From the NCBI GenBank assembly GCA_005884705.1, contig VBAF01000511.1, forward strand, positions 1 through 6,027: a stretch of 6,027 nucleotides of DNA, in the 5' to 3' direction. Both the position numbers and the translations under genes were made by a program. Within the stretch, counting starts at the first letter, position 1. Every line of letters begins with the position of its first letter. Below, in pieces: positions 1 through 5,654 of this stretch. This DNA comes from Alphaproteobacteria bacterium (GTDB lineage: Bacteria; Pseudomonadota; Alphaproteobacteria; Reyranellales; Reyranellaceae). Below the pieces are notes generated by a model that was given only the letters and a program-made list of their open reading frames with translations, did no database searches and had not been told where the DNA came from.

Positions 1-104
1 CCGAAGCGCTGGCGGCCCTCGGGCCGGCGGCGCTGGCGCTCGCCGAGGCCGAGGGCCTCGACGCGCATGGCCGCTCGGTGTCGATCCGGCTGAACCGCCG
101 CTGA
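1..104 (+). CDS. hisD: Histidinol dehydrogenase, C-terminal end (partial)
   Basis: Only the last 33 complete codons are present (codons begin at base 3, TGA at 102-104). They encode an alanine-rich helix followed by 'AEGLDAHGRSVSIRLNRR', the characteristic C-terminus of HisD. The enzyme oxidises L-histidinol to L-histidine in two NAD-dependent steps in the cytoplasm, the last step of histidine synthesis. The catalytic and zinc-binding residues lie upstream of the window and cannot be checked. The next gene, UPF0262, begins 3 bases after the stop. hisD-UPF0262-phosphatase-infA is a common alphaproteobacterial order, and this supports the call. The alternative, another protein with a similar tail, is unlikely given the neighbours. 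Confidence 0.88.
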   Translation, partial: EALAALGPAALALAEAEGLDAHGRSVSIRLNRR

Positions 105-107
105 GCG

Positions 108-593
108 ATGGCCGCGGCGGCCTCCACAGCGCGGCGCATCGTCGACATCGCCCTCGACGAGGACTCGGTCGCGCGCCGCACGCCCGAGGTCGAGCACGAG
201 CGGGCGGTCGCGCTGTTCGACCTGCTCGAGGAGAACGACTTCTGCCTGCTCGACGGCGAGCCCGGGCCGTACAAGCTGCATATCGGCGTCTTCGAGCAGC
301 GGTTGGTGTTCGGCGTGCACTCTGGCGACGACCGTAAGCTGCGCGACATCGTGCTGTCGCTGACGCCATTCCGGAAGGTGGTGAAAGACTATTTCCTGGT
401 CTGCGAGAGCTATTACGCCGCCATCAAGAAGCTCGGCCCCTCGCAGATCGAGGCGCTCGACATGGGCCGCCGCGGCCTGCACAACGAGGGCTCCGAGCTG
501 CTGCGCGAGCGGCTCGAGGGCAAGGTCGAGATGGATCTCGACACCGCGCGACGGCTGTTCACCCTGATCTGCGCGCTGCACATCAAGGCATGA
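108..593 (+). CDS. UPF0262 family protein
   Basis: A 161-aa cytoplasmic protein of the conserved alphaproteobacterial family UPF0262, whose function is unknown. Recognisable family features are the N-terminal 'IVDIALDE' strand, 'RAVALFDLLEENDF', 'LHIGVFEQRLVF', 'SLTPFRKVVKDYF', and a C-terminal helix ending 'ARRLFTLICALHIKA'. The length is normal for the family. There is no signal peptide and no membrane segment. The ATG lies 3 bases after the hisD stop with no clear Shine-Dalgarno sequence, so translation is probably coupled to hisD. Its stop overlaps the start of the following phosphatase gene (ATGA at 590-593). The family assignment is secure; no biochemical role can be read from the sequence. 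Confidence 0.9.
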   Translation: MAAAASTARRIVDIALDEDSVARRTPEVEHERAVALFDLLEENDFCLLDGEPGPYKLHIGVFEQRLVFGVHSGDDRKLRDIVLSLTPFRKVVKDYFLVCESYYAAIKKLGPSQIEALDMGRRGLHNEGSELLRERLEGKVEMDLDTARRLFTLICALHIKA

Positions 594-1033
594 CCGGTCT
601 GCCGCCCAGCGTGCTGTTCGCTTGCAGCCACAACGCCATCCGCTCGCCGATGGCCGAGGCGCTCGCCAAGCGGCTGTACGGCCACACCGCCTATCTCGAT
701 TCGGTGGGGGTGCGGGCAACCGAGCTCGACGCCTTCGTCGTCGCCGTGCTCGACGAGATCGGCATCGACCTGCACGCCCATGGCGGCAAGTCGTTCGACG
801 ACATCGATCCAAGCTCGTTCGACCTGATCGTGACGCTGTCGCCCGAGGCGCATCACCGGGCGCTGGAGTTCACCCGCAGCGCCTCGACCGACGTCGAGTA
901 CTGGCCGATCCCCGATCCCAGCGCCATCGAAGGCTCGCGCGAGGCGCGGCTCGATGCCTACCGCCGCACGCGCGATCTGATCCTCGCTCGCCTCAAGGCG
1001 CGCTTCGGCGCGGCGTCAGGTCCTTCCCTGTAG
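590..1033 (+). CDS. Low-molecular-weight protein tyrosine phosphatase-like protein
   Basis: A 147-aa protein of the low-molecular-weight phosphatase / arsenate reductase fold. The N-terminal P-loop is 'CSHNAIRS', with the nucleophile at Cys12 and the Arg of C-x5-R at Arg18. The usual second cysteine of classical LMW-PTPs (C-x4-CR) is isoleucine here. The general acid is likely Asp109 in 'WPIPDPS'. The family dephosphorylates phosphotyrosine proteins or small substrates; the true substrate of this alphaproteobacterial branch is not known, and it is often annotated as an ArsC-like protein without evidence for arsenate. It overlaps UPF0262 by 4 bases (ATGA), implying translational coupling. Its last 41 bases overlap the 3' end of the convergent DUF805 gene. 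The stop is TAG at 1031-1033. Confidence 0.85.
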   Translation: MTGLPPSVLFACSHNAIRSPMAEALAKRLYGHTAYLDSVGVRATELDAFVVAVLDEIGIDLHAHGGKSFDDIDPSSFDLIVTLSPEAHHRALEFTRSASTDVEYWPIPDPSAIEGSREARLDAYRRTRDLILARLKARFGAASGPSL

Positions 1034-1367
1034 CGGGCGGCAGCAGGCCGCAATCGACCAGCAGCCACAGCAGCCCGATCGCCGGGATGAACAGCAGCAG
1101 CGCCCAGAAGCCCGACTTGCCGCGATCGTGGCAGCGCTTGATCACGATCGCGCACTGCACCCAGATCAGCGGCGCGGCGAGCACCAGCGCGGCGGTCAGG
1201 CCCTCGAACACGCTGTAGGGAAACCAGCGGGCGAGCAGCGGATCGACGTGCTGGCCGTACAGCCAGAACAGCACGAGCACCGGGATCTGGACCGACCAGA
1301 AGGCGATCCGGCCGATGCGGCCCTCGAAGCCAAAAAGCAGCTGCCGCACGTCCGGCCAGCCTCCCAT
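993..1367 (-). CDS. DUF805 family inner-membrane protein
   Basis: A 124-aa membrane protein of the DUF805 family (function unknown; members include E. coli YhaH/YhaI). It opens with 'LLFGFEGRIGRIAFW', the hallmark start of the family. Three hydrophobic helices follow, at roughly residues 23-40, 55-76 and 86-105. The conserved 'KRCHDRGKSGFWALL' signature sits between the second and third helices. The ATG at 1367 has a poor ribosome site. GTG at 1349 (residue 7) is an alternative start, since GGGAGG lies about 10 bases upstream of it and most family members begin close to the 'LLFxFEGRIGR' motif. The gene is 48 bases downstream of the secreted-protein pair on the same strand and is probably co-transcribed with it. 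It converges on the phosphatase gene and overlaps it by 41 bases. Confidence 0.87.
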   Translation of the reverse strand: MGGWPDVRQLLFGFEGRIGRIAFWSVQIPVLVLFWLYGQHVDPLLARWFPYSVFEGLTAALVLAAPLIWVQCAIVIKRCHDRGKSGFWALLLFIPAIGLLWLLVDCGLLPPATGKDLTPRRSAP

Positions 1368-1415
1368 TCATTCTTGGCAGCGAAGGTGCCCGATGGCCGG
1401 GCGGCCGTCGAGCGT

Positions 1416-1946
1416 CTAGGGCTGCTTGGCGCCGGCGTACCACGCCGCGCGATGGGCGGTCCGGCGCACCATCGGCAGGTTGACGATGTCGATGAACAGC
1501 GTCGCCGGGCCGTCGGCCTGGCCGAGATCGCCTTCGATCAGCGCCGCCTCGAACACCAGCCGGTCGCCCTCGAGCTTCGGTGCCTTCAGCACCACGACGG
1601 CGTCGGCCACGTTGCCCTTGGCCTTGTCGAACACCGAGACGGTGGCGTTGGGCGGATCCTTGGCGAAGCCGTCGGGAGTCGCGGCACTCCACTCCTCGAG
1701 CAGATGCGCGGTCAGCGCGTGCCCCGCGGCGCGGATCGGCCGGTCGGCGAAGACGATGGCGTTGGGTGACACGCCTTCGAGCGTCAGCTTGCCGCAAGCG
1801 AGCTTCGCCGCTTTGGCGTTGAGCACGATCAGCGACGGCACGATCTGCGGTTGTTGCGGCGTGCCGATGGTCTTGGTTGGCGTCTGCGCCGCTGCGCCGG
1901 TCGAGACGGCAAGCAGGGCGGCGAGAGCGAGAAAGGCGATGCGCAT
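1416..1946 (-). CDS. Secreted conserved protein of unknown function (paralogue 2)
   Basis: A 176-aa protein with a classic Sec signal peptide: Arg2, a hydrophobic core, and likely cleavage after 'GAAA' at residue 20. The mature protein is expected in the periplasm. It has the motifs 'LIVLNAKAAKL', 'RPIRAAGH', 'FAKDPPNATVS', 'DAVVVLKAPKLEGDRLVFE' and 'DGPATLFIDI'. I recognise this as a small conserved bacterial family ('NDPPNA...VLKDPKL...GPVSLFIDP') with no known function. It is a clear paralogue of the gene directly upstream. I prefer ATG 1946 over GTG 1958 because ATG 1946 gives a proper signal-peptide N-region and lies 2 bases after the upstream TGA, a typical coupled start. No Shine-Dalgarno sequence is visible, which also points to coupling. 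The stop is TAG. Confidence 0.75.
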   Translation of the reverse strand: MRIAFLALAALLAVSTGAAAQTPTKTIGTPQQPQIVPSLIVLNAKAAKLACGKLTLEGVSPNAIVFADRPIRAAGHALTAHLLEEWSAATPDGFAKDPPNATVSVFDKAKGNVADAVVVLKAPKLEGDRLVFEAALIEGDLGQADGPATLFIDIVNLPMVRRTAHRAAWYAGAKQP

Positions 1947-1948
1947 GA

Positions 1949-2662
1949 TCAGTAGCACGGCAGGAGGGGCGGGGCGCCGCAGGCCGGACGATAGTCGGGC
2001 GGCGGCGGGGCGCCCGGGCTGCCGTCGATGCTGTAGCTGCGCTTGCGGTAGATGGGCCGGCCGCTCGGCGCGGGATTGGACCAGCCCGACATGGTGCTAG
2101 TGTCGTCCCGGCTGCCGATTGCCGGCGTCGTGCCGCTGGTGGTCTGGTTCTGGCCGAGATAATTGAAGCCGCCCGAGCCGACGCCGAACCAGATCGTGTC
2201 GATGAACACCGAGGCCGGCCCGTCGGAGTCGCCCAGGCTGCCCTCGAGCACAGCGACCTCGAAGGTCAGCCGTTCGCCCGCGAGCTTGGGATTGCGCAGG
2301 GTCACGACCGCATCAGTGACCTTCGAGCCGTCCTTGGCGAAGGCCGAGACTGTCGCATTGGGCGGGTCCTTGGCGAAGCTGCCGGTGGTCCACAGCTCGA
2401 CCATCTCGGTCGTCTGCAGGTGGCCCGCCGCGCGCACCGGCCGGCTGGCGAACAAGATGGCCGACGGTGCAACGCCCTCGAGACTGAGGCTGGGGCCGGC
2501 GAGCTTGGCGCCGCGCGCATTAAGCACGATCAGCGCCTCGGAGTGCTTGCGCGCCTGCGGCACGCCGATGGTTTTCTGGGCCGGCTGGGTGATGGCATTG
2601 GGCGGAGCGAGGCCGGGCGCGATAAGGCAGGCAACGAAGCCCGCCAAGCGAAGGGCTGACAT
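1949..2662 (-). CDS. Secreted conserved protein of unknown function with extended C-terminal tail (paralogue 1)
   Basis: A 237-aa protein. Residues 1-25 look like a weak signal peptide ('LAGFVACLIAPGLA'). Residues 30-156 form the same domain as the downstream paralogue: 'TIGVPQ', 'LIVLNARGAKL', 'SRPVRAAGH', 'FAKDPPNATVSAF', 'DAVVTLRNPKLAGERLTFE' and 'DGPASVFID'. Residues 157-237 are a tail not shared with the paralogue: Gly/Ser/Thr/Asn-rich, then basic ('RKRSYS'), then Pro-rich with two cysteines near the end (Cys228, Cys236). This tail looks disordered and may anchor or cross-link the protein, but that is inference. The ATG at 2662 has only a weak ribosome site. It starts an apparent three-gene minus-strand unit and is divergent from infA. 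The function is unknown. Confidence 0.72.
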   Translation of the reverse strand: MSALRLAGFVACLIAPGLAPPNAITQPAQKTIGVPQARKHSEALIVLNARGAKLAGPSLSLEGVAPSAILFASRPVRAAGHLQTTEMVELWTTGSFAKDPPNATVSAFAKDGSKVTDAVVTLRNPKLAGERLTFEVAVLEGSLGDSDGPASVFIDTIWFGVGSGGFNYLGQNQTTSGTTPAIGSRDDTSTMSGWSNPAPSGRPIYRKRSYSIDGSPGAPPPPDYRPACGAPPLLPCY

Positions 2663-2707
2663 GGGTTGATCTTAGGCAGTTCAGGGGACAAGCGGGAAGG
2701 GGAGGCG

Positions 2708-2736
2708 TTGACTAAGCCCCCGTCGCAGCCCATTTT
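2708..2736 (+). promoter_or_regulatory. Possible sigma70-type promoter of infA
   Basis: TTGACT (2708-2713) matches the -35 consensus at 5 of 6 bases and is followed after 17 bases by a weak -10, CATTTT (2731-2736, 3 of 6). The predicted transcript would start about 30 bases before the infA ATG. infA is separated from the phosphatase gene here by three opposite-strand genes, so it needs its own promoter, which supports the idea. The -10 is poor, so this is tentative. Confidence 0.4.
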
Positions 2737-2775
2737 CCCGCCCTCTTTGCCCTTTTTTCCCAATTCGGAGGCTGG

Positions 2776-2994
2776 ATGGCCAAGGAAGACCTGATCGAGT
2801 TCAATGGCGTGGTGGCCGAGCTGCTGCCCAACGCGATGTTTCGCGTCAAGCTCGACAACGACCACACCATTCTCGCCCATACCTCGGGCAAGATGCGCAA
2901 GAACCGCATCCGCGTGCTGGCAGGCGACCGCGTCACCGTCGAGATGACGCCCTACGACCTGACCAAGGGCCGCATCACCTTCCGCTTCAAGTAG
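2776..2994 (+). CDS. infA: Translation initiation factor IF-1
   Basis: A 72-aa protein of exactly the usual IF-1 length, one OB fold. It has the conserved 'MAKEDLIEFNGVV', 'NAMFRVKLDN', 'HTSGKMRKNRIRVLAGDRV' and 'YDLTKGRITFRFK' blocks. IF-1 binds the A site of the 30S subunit during initiation and works with IF-2 and IF-3; it is essential. The start is fixed by a GGAGG Shine-Dalgarno at 2767-2771, 4 bases before the ATG. The gene stands at the head of the infA-maf-rng-yacG block. Its stop TAG (2992-2994) is followed by one codon and then the TTG start of maf in the same frame. It looks fully intact, unlike the three housekeeping genes after it. Confidence 0.98.
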   Translation: MAKEDLIEFNGVVAELLPNAMFRVKLDNDHTILAHTSGKMRKNRIRVLAGDRVTVEMTPYDLTKGRITFRFK

Positions 2995-2997
2995 GCG

Positions 2998-3552
2998 TTG
3001 CTCGTCCTGGCGTCCGCCTCGCCGCGCCGGCTGGACCTGTTGCGGCAGATCGGCCTGGAGCCCGACGCAATCGACCCTGCCGATACCGATGAGACGCCGG
3101 CCTTGCGCGAGCTGCCGCGTGCCTATGCGCTGCGCATGGCCGAGGCCAAGCTCGCCGCCGTCATGCCGCGCCATCCGTAGGCCGTCGTGCTGGCTGCCGA
3201 CAGCGTGGTCGCGGTCGGCCGGCGCATCCTGCCCAAGGCCGAGACCGAGGCCGAGGCCCGCGCCTGCCTGGCGTTGCTGTCGGGTCGGCGGCACAAGGTG
3301 CTGGGCGGCGTGGCGGTCGGATCGGCGGGCAAGGTGCGTACGCGGCTGGTCGAGACCGCGGTGCGCTTCAAGCGGCTCGAGCGCGCCGAGGTCGACGCCT
3401 ATGTCCGAAGCGGCGAATGGCAGGGCAAGGCCGGCGGCTATGCCATCCAGGGTCGGGCTGCGTCGTTCGTCGCCTTCCTGTCGGGCTCCTACAGCAACGT
3501 GGTCGGGCTGCCGCTATTCGAGACGCTGGCGCTCTTGAGGGCGGTGCGATGA
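2998..3552 (+). pseudogene. maf: Maf-like nucleotide pyrophosphatase, interrupted by in-frame amber codon
   Basis: Two consecutive open segments in one frame together make a full-length Maf protein (about 184 codons), interrupted only by TAG at 3178-3180. The first part has the N-terminal nucleotide-binding motif 'LASASPRRLDLL'. The second part has 'LAADSVVAVG' with the catalytic Asp, 'WQGKAGGYAIQGRAASFV' and 'GSYSNVVGLPLFETL'. The last two favour the YhdE type (dTTP/UTP pyrophosphatase) over the YceF type. Maf proteins hydrolyse dTTP, UTP and modified nucleotides as house-cleaning enzymes. The start is TTG at 2998, only 3 bases after infA and without a good ribosome site. A C-to-T change (CAG to TAG) is the simplest origin of the stop. 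GTG 3187 could restart translation but would lack the N-terminal motif. Its TGA overlaps the RNase ATG. Confidence 0.85.
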
Positions 3553-4707
3553 GCGCCATCGATCGGTTGATCTGCCACGTCCTGCCGCAGGCCTTCCTGA
3601 TGGCGCTGACCGCCGGCGGCCGCCTCGCCGAGCTGCAGATCGTGCGCCGCGACCGTCCGTCGATCGCCGACAGCGTGTTCCTGGGCCGGCTCGAACGCGT
3701 GATGGCCGATCTCGATGCCGCTTTCGTCGACATCGGCACCGGCCGTTCGGGCTTCCTGCGCGCCGAGGATCGCGCCGGCATCGACGGCTGGCCGCCGCCC
3801 GGCGCGCCGGTGCTGGTGCAGGCGCGCAGCGAGGGCGAGGGCGACAAGGGCCCGCGGCTCAGCATGAATCTATCACCCGCTCGGCGCGGGCGTGAGCTTC
3901 TCGCGCCGCATCGACGGCGAGTCCGAGCGCGACCGCCTGGCCGGCCATGTGGCCGATCTGCTCGAGGGCGGCGTCGTGCTGCGCACCGCGGCGGCCGGCG
4001 CGTCGGCCGAGCTGTTGCGCATCGATGCGACACGCGCGATGGAGCGCTGGGAGGCGATCCGCCGCCGCGCGCTCGATGCTCTGCCGCCGGCCGATCTCAG
4101 CGCGCGCATCCCGGGCGAGCGCGATCCGATTGAGCGCCTGCTGCGCGACTTCGGCGCGGGCCTCGAGGAGGTCATCATCGACGACCGCGCCATGGCGCGC
4201 GCGCTGCAGGACGAGATGGACCGCCGCCAGGAGCGGATCCGCGTGCGCTGGCACAATGGGCCCATGCCGGCGTTCGACGTCGACGACGTCGCCGGCCAGA
4301 TCGACACCGCGCTCGCCCCGCGCATCGCGCTGCCGAGCGGCGTCGAGGTGCTGTTCGAGCCGGGCGAGACCTTGTGCGCGATCGATGTCGACAGCGCCGG
4401 CGCCGGCGGCCGCCAGGGGCGCGCGCCGCGCCGTCCGGTCGAGGTCAATCTCGAGGCGGCGCCAGCGATCGCCCAGCAGTTGCGGCTGCGCAACCTCGCG
4501 GGTGCGGTCGTTGTCGATTTCGTGACAATGCGCAGCGCCTATGATCGCGACAAAGTGCAGGCGGCCCTGGCCGAGGCGCTGCGCGAGGACCCGGTGCCCA
4601 CCCAAGTCTATGGATTCACACGACATGGCCACTTCGAGCTGACCCGCGCCCGACGCGGGACGACCCTGGCAGGGCAGCTCCAGGCTCTCGAACGCTCCGG
4701 GAGCTAA
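3549..4707 (+). pseudogene. Ribonuclease E/G family protein, disrupted by small deletion and frameshift
   Basis: From ATG 3549 one frame encodes the N-terminal S1-like part ('FLGRLERVMADLDAAFVDIGTGRSGFLRAED') up to 'GDKGPRLSMN' at about 3869. The protein then continues in another frame from 3871 as 'YHPLGAGVSFSRRID' to TAA 4705-4707. RNase E/G proteins normally have a short strand-turn-strand ('..LPGRYLV..') at the junction. About 8-10 residues are missing, so a deletion of roughly 26 bases is likely. The catalytic aspartates equivalent to E. coli RNase E D303 and D346 are present (codons 4384 and 4516); N305 is Asp (4390). No zinc-link cysteines or long C-terminal scaffold are seen, so this is the short form found beside maf and yacG. 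Unrepaired translation stops at 4133 after about 194 residues. The enzyme would cut single-stranded RNA 5' ends. Confidence 0.83.
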
Positions 4708-4712
4708 CGTCG

Positions 4713-4746
4713 GGAACTTCGGAACGAAAGTCCGCGTCGCGGCGTT
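4713..4746 (+). promoter_or_regulatory. EcfG/SigT-type general stress response promoter
   Basis: GGAAC at 4721-4725 and CGTT at 4743-4746 are separated by exactly 17 bases, a full match to the alphaproteobacterial EcfG consensus (GGAAC-N16/17-CGTT). A second GGAAC at 4713-4717, 8 bases upstream, has CGTC 17 bases later (4735-4738), a weaker overlapping copy. The match lies in the 110-base gap between the RNase gene and the MCDYSL gene and points toward the latter. The predicted 5' leader is about 65 bases. EcfG is the sigma factor released by the PhyR-NepR partner switch under stress. Confidence 0.7.
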
Positions 4747-4817
4747 TATCGGTTGGCCGTCCGACTCCCCCATCCGGTCAGCCGAGTGGCCACCAATCCT
4801 CCTGGAGGCTCGTAAAT

Positions 4818-5222
4818 ATGTGTGATTATTCCCTCGAACTGTATCGTTCCGTCCCCGCGGCCGTGGGCGAATCCTACAAGTTGGTCCGGTTTGGTACCGG
4901 GTCGATGGGCTTCGCGGCCGGAACGACCTGCGACACCGCCGCCTGCGTACCCGCCGGCGCGCATCTTCGCCTCGAAGGCATCGACGAGGCGCTGCAACAG
5001 ACCCTCGGCGTCGGCTCCTCCGAGGAAGTCGTGATGACGCGCCTCGAGGGCGGCCTGCACAAGGACGCCGTGCGCTTTACCAACGGACGCGAGATCTCGC
5101 TGCAAAGCCTCAATCCGGGCTTGACCGCGACGATGTACGTGCCGCTGCCAGACCTCGGCCTCGACAAGCTCGACAAGGTCGAAGACGAGACCATCGGCAC
5201 GCGCGAGCTGATCGACGCGTAA
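4818..5222 (+). CDS. Conserved 'MCDYSL' family protein of unknown function
   Basis: A 134-aa soluble protein with no signal peptide or membrane segment. It begins with 'MCDYSLELYRS', the signature start of a small alphaproteobacterial family of unknown function. Further family-like features are 'GFAAGTTCDTAACVPAGAHLRLEGI', with two cysteines near residues 38-43, then 'HKDAVRFTNGREISLQSLNPGLTATM'. Cys2 is strikingly placed and could be functional, but this is inference. The start is fixed by GGAGG at 4804-4808, 9 bases upstream of the ATG, the best ribosome site in the window after that of infA. The gene has its own EcfG-type promoter and a downstream hairpin, so it is an independent unit between rng and yacG, which are usually adjacent. 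It is intact, while both flanking genes are broken. No metabolic role is assigned. Confidence 0.85.
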   Translation: MCDYSLELYRSVPAAVGESYKLVRFGTGSMGFAAGTTCDTAACVPAGAHLRLEGIDEALQQTLGVGSSEEVVMTRLEGGLHKDAVRFTNGREISLQSLNPGLTATMYVPLPDLGLDKLDKVEDETIGTRELIDA

Positions 5223-5229
5223 CGCTTCC

Positions 5230-5262
5230 GCGGGCTGCTCGACCTTCGGTCGGGCGGCCCGC
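5230..5262 (+). terminator. Strong hairpin after the MCDYSL gene, probable terminator
   Basis: Bases 5230-5244 pair with 5248-5262 in a 15-bp stem (13 Watson-Crick pairs, 2 G-T) around a 3-base loop, starting 7 bases after the TAA stop. It is very GC-rich and would be stable. The following bases (CCTGTTGACG) contain no real T-run, so it is an imperfect intrinsic terminator; it could also protect the 3' end of the mRNA. It would separate the stress-regulated gene from yacG and tRNA-Phe. Confidence 0.55.
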
Positions 5263-5304
5263 CCTGTTGACGTCTCGTTCGGTCCGCGCGATTTTTGCCC
5301 GGCT

Positions 5305-5501
5305 ATGAGACCGCTGGACCGACCCGTGCCGCTGCGTGCCGTGAGGACCCAGCTGAGCAGAAACATCGCCCCTTCTGCTCCAAGCGCTGCGCCAACATCG
5401 ATCTCGGGCGTTGGCTGAAGGAAAGCTACCGGGTTCCCACCGACCAACCGCCGGTCGACGGCGACGAGCCGCCGGACAGGCCAACTGGACAGGGACGTTG
5501 A
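5305..5501 (+). pseudogene. yacG: DNA gyrase inhibitor / zinc-ribbon protein YacG, N-terminus frameshifted
   Basis: The C-terminal part is unmistakable YacG: 'HRPFCSKRCANIDLGRWLKESYRVPT' carries the second zinc pair (C-x3-C), followed by an acidic Pro-rich tail to TGA 5499-5501. The first pair, normally CPxC near the N-terminus, is not in the same frame. ATG 5305 opens as 'MRPLDRP' in another frame. Removing one C from 5323-5325 and G5331 would give 'RPCPACRED' joined in frame to the conserved end, restoring a normal short YacG. The frame of the conserved part could start only at a TTG (5295) without a ribosome site and would lack the first CPxC. YacG binds zinc and GyrB and inhibits gyrase. 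In related genomes it directly follows rng; here the MCDYSL cassette separates them. Confidence 0.75.
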
Positions 5502-5514
5502 CGCGTCCTATACA
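5486..5514 (+). promoter_or_regulatory. Predicted sigma70 promoter of tRNA-Phe
   Basis: TGGACA (5486-5491, 5 of 6 to the -35 consensus) and TATACA (5509-5514, 4 of 6 to the -10) are separated by exactly 17 bases. They lie about 20 bases upstream of the mature tRNA-Phe 5' end and overlap the 3' end of yacG. A short perfect hairpin (CGCCG/CGGCG, 5521-5533) lies directly before the tRNA in the predicted leader. Spacing and position suit a tRNA promoter. Confidence 0.6.
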
Positions 5515-5534
5515 GCCGGCCGCCGATACGGCGC

Positions 5535-5610
5535 GCCCAGGTAGCTCAGTTGGTAGAGCATGCGACTGAAAATCGCAGTGTCGGTGGTTCGATCCCGCCC
5601 CTGGGCACCA
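5535..5610 (+). tRNA. tRNA-Phe (anticodon GAA)
   Basis: A complete 76-base cloverleaf with encoded CCA. The acceptor stem GCCCAGG pairs with CCTGGGC (5600-5606), the discriminator is A5607 and CCA is 5608-5610. The D arm is GCTC/GAGC. The anticodon stem TGCGA/TCGCA flanks the loop CTGAAAA, with GAA at 5568-5570. The T arm is GGTGG-TTCGATC-CCGCC with one G-T pair. It reads UUC and UUU codons. Its 3' end marks the likely integration site of the element whose integrase begins about 97 bases downstream. Confidence 0.98.
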
Positions 5611-5654
5611 TTCCTTTTCAATGACTTAGCTGCCGACCGTCTTAGAACGGGTAC

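Noticed and set aside
413..856. Long open frame on the minus strand opposite UPF0262 and the phosphatase
   Set aside because: It is a by-product of GC-rich codon use. It has no recognisable domain, spans two well-supported genes and has no ribosome site. Similar antisense frames across the rest of the window were dismissed for the same reason.
2620..2662. Lipoprotein signal in the 237-aa secreted protein ('FVAC')
   Set aside because: Phe at -3 does not fit the lipobox and the hydrophobic stretch before the Cys is too short. An ordinary, weak signal peptide is more likely.
2992..3180. TAG recoded as a sense codon in this organism
   Set aside because: TAG serves as the normal terminal stop of infA, the phosphatase gene and the 176-aa secreted protein in this same window, so recoding is unlikely.
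3860..3880. Programmed ribosomal frameshift in the RNase gene
   Set aside because: There is no slippery heptamer at the frame change, and a conserved protein segment is missing. A shift alone would not restore a normal protein; a deletion explains both.
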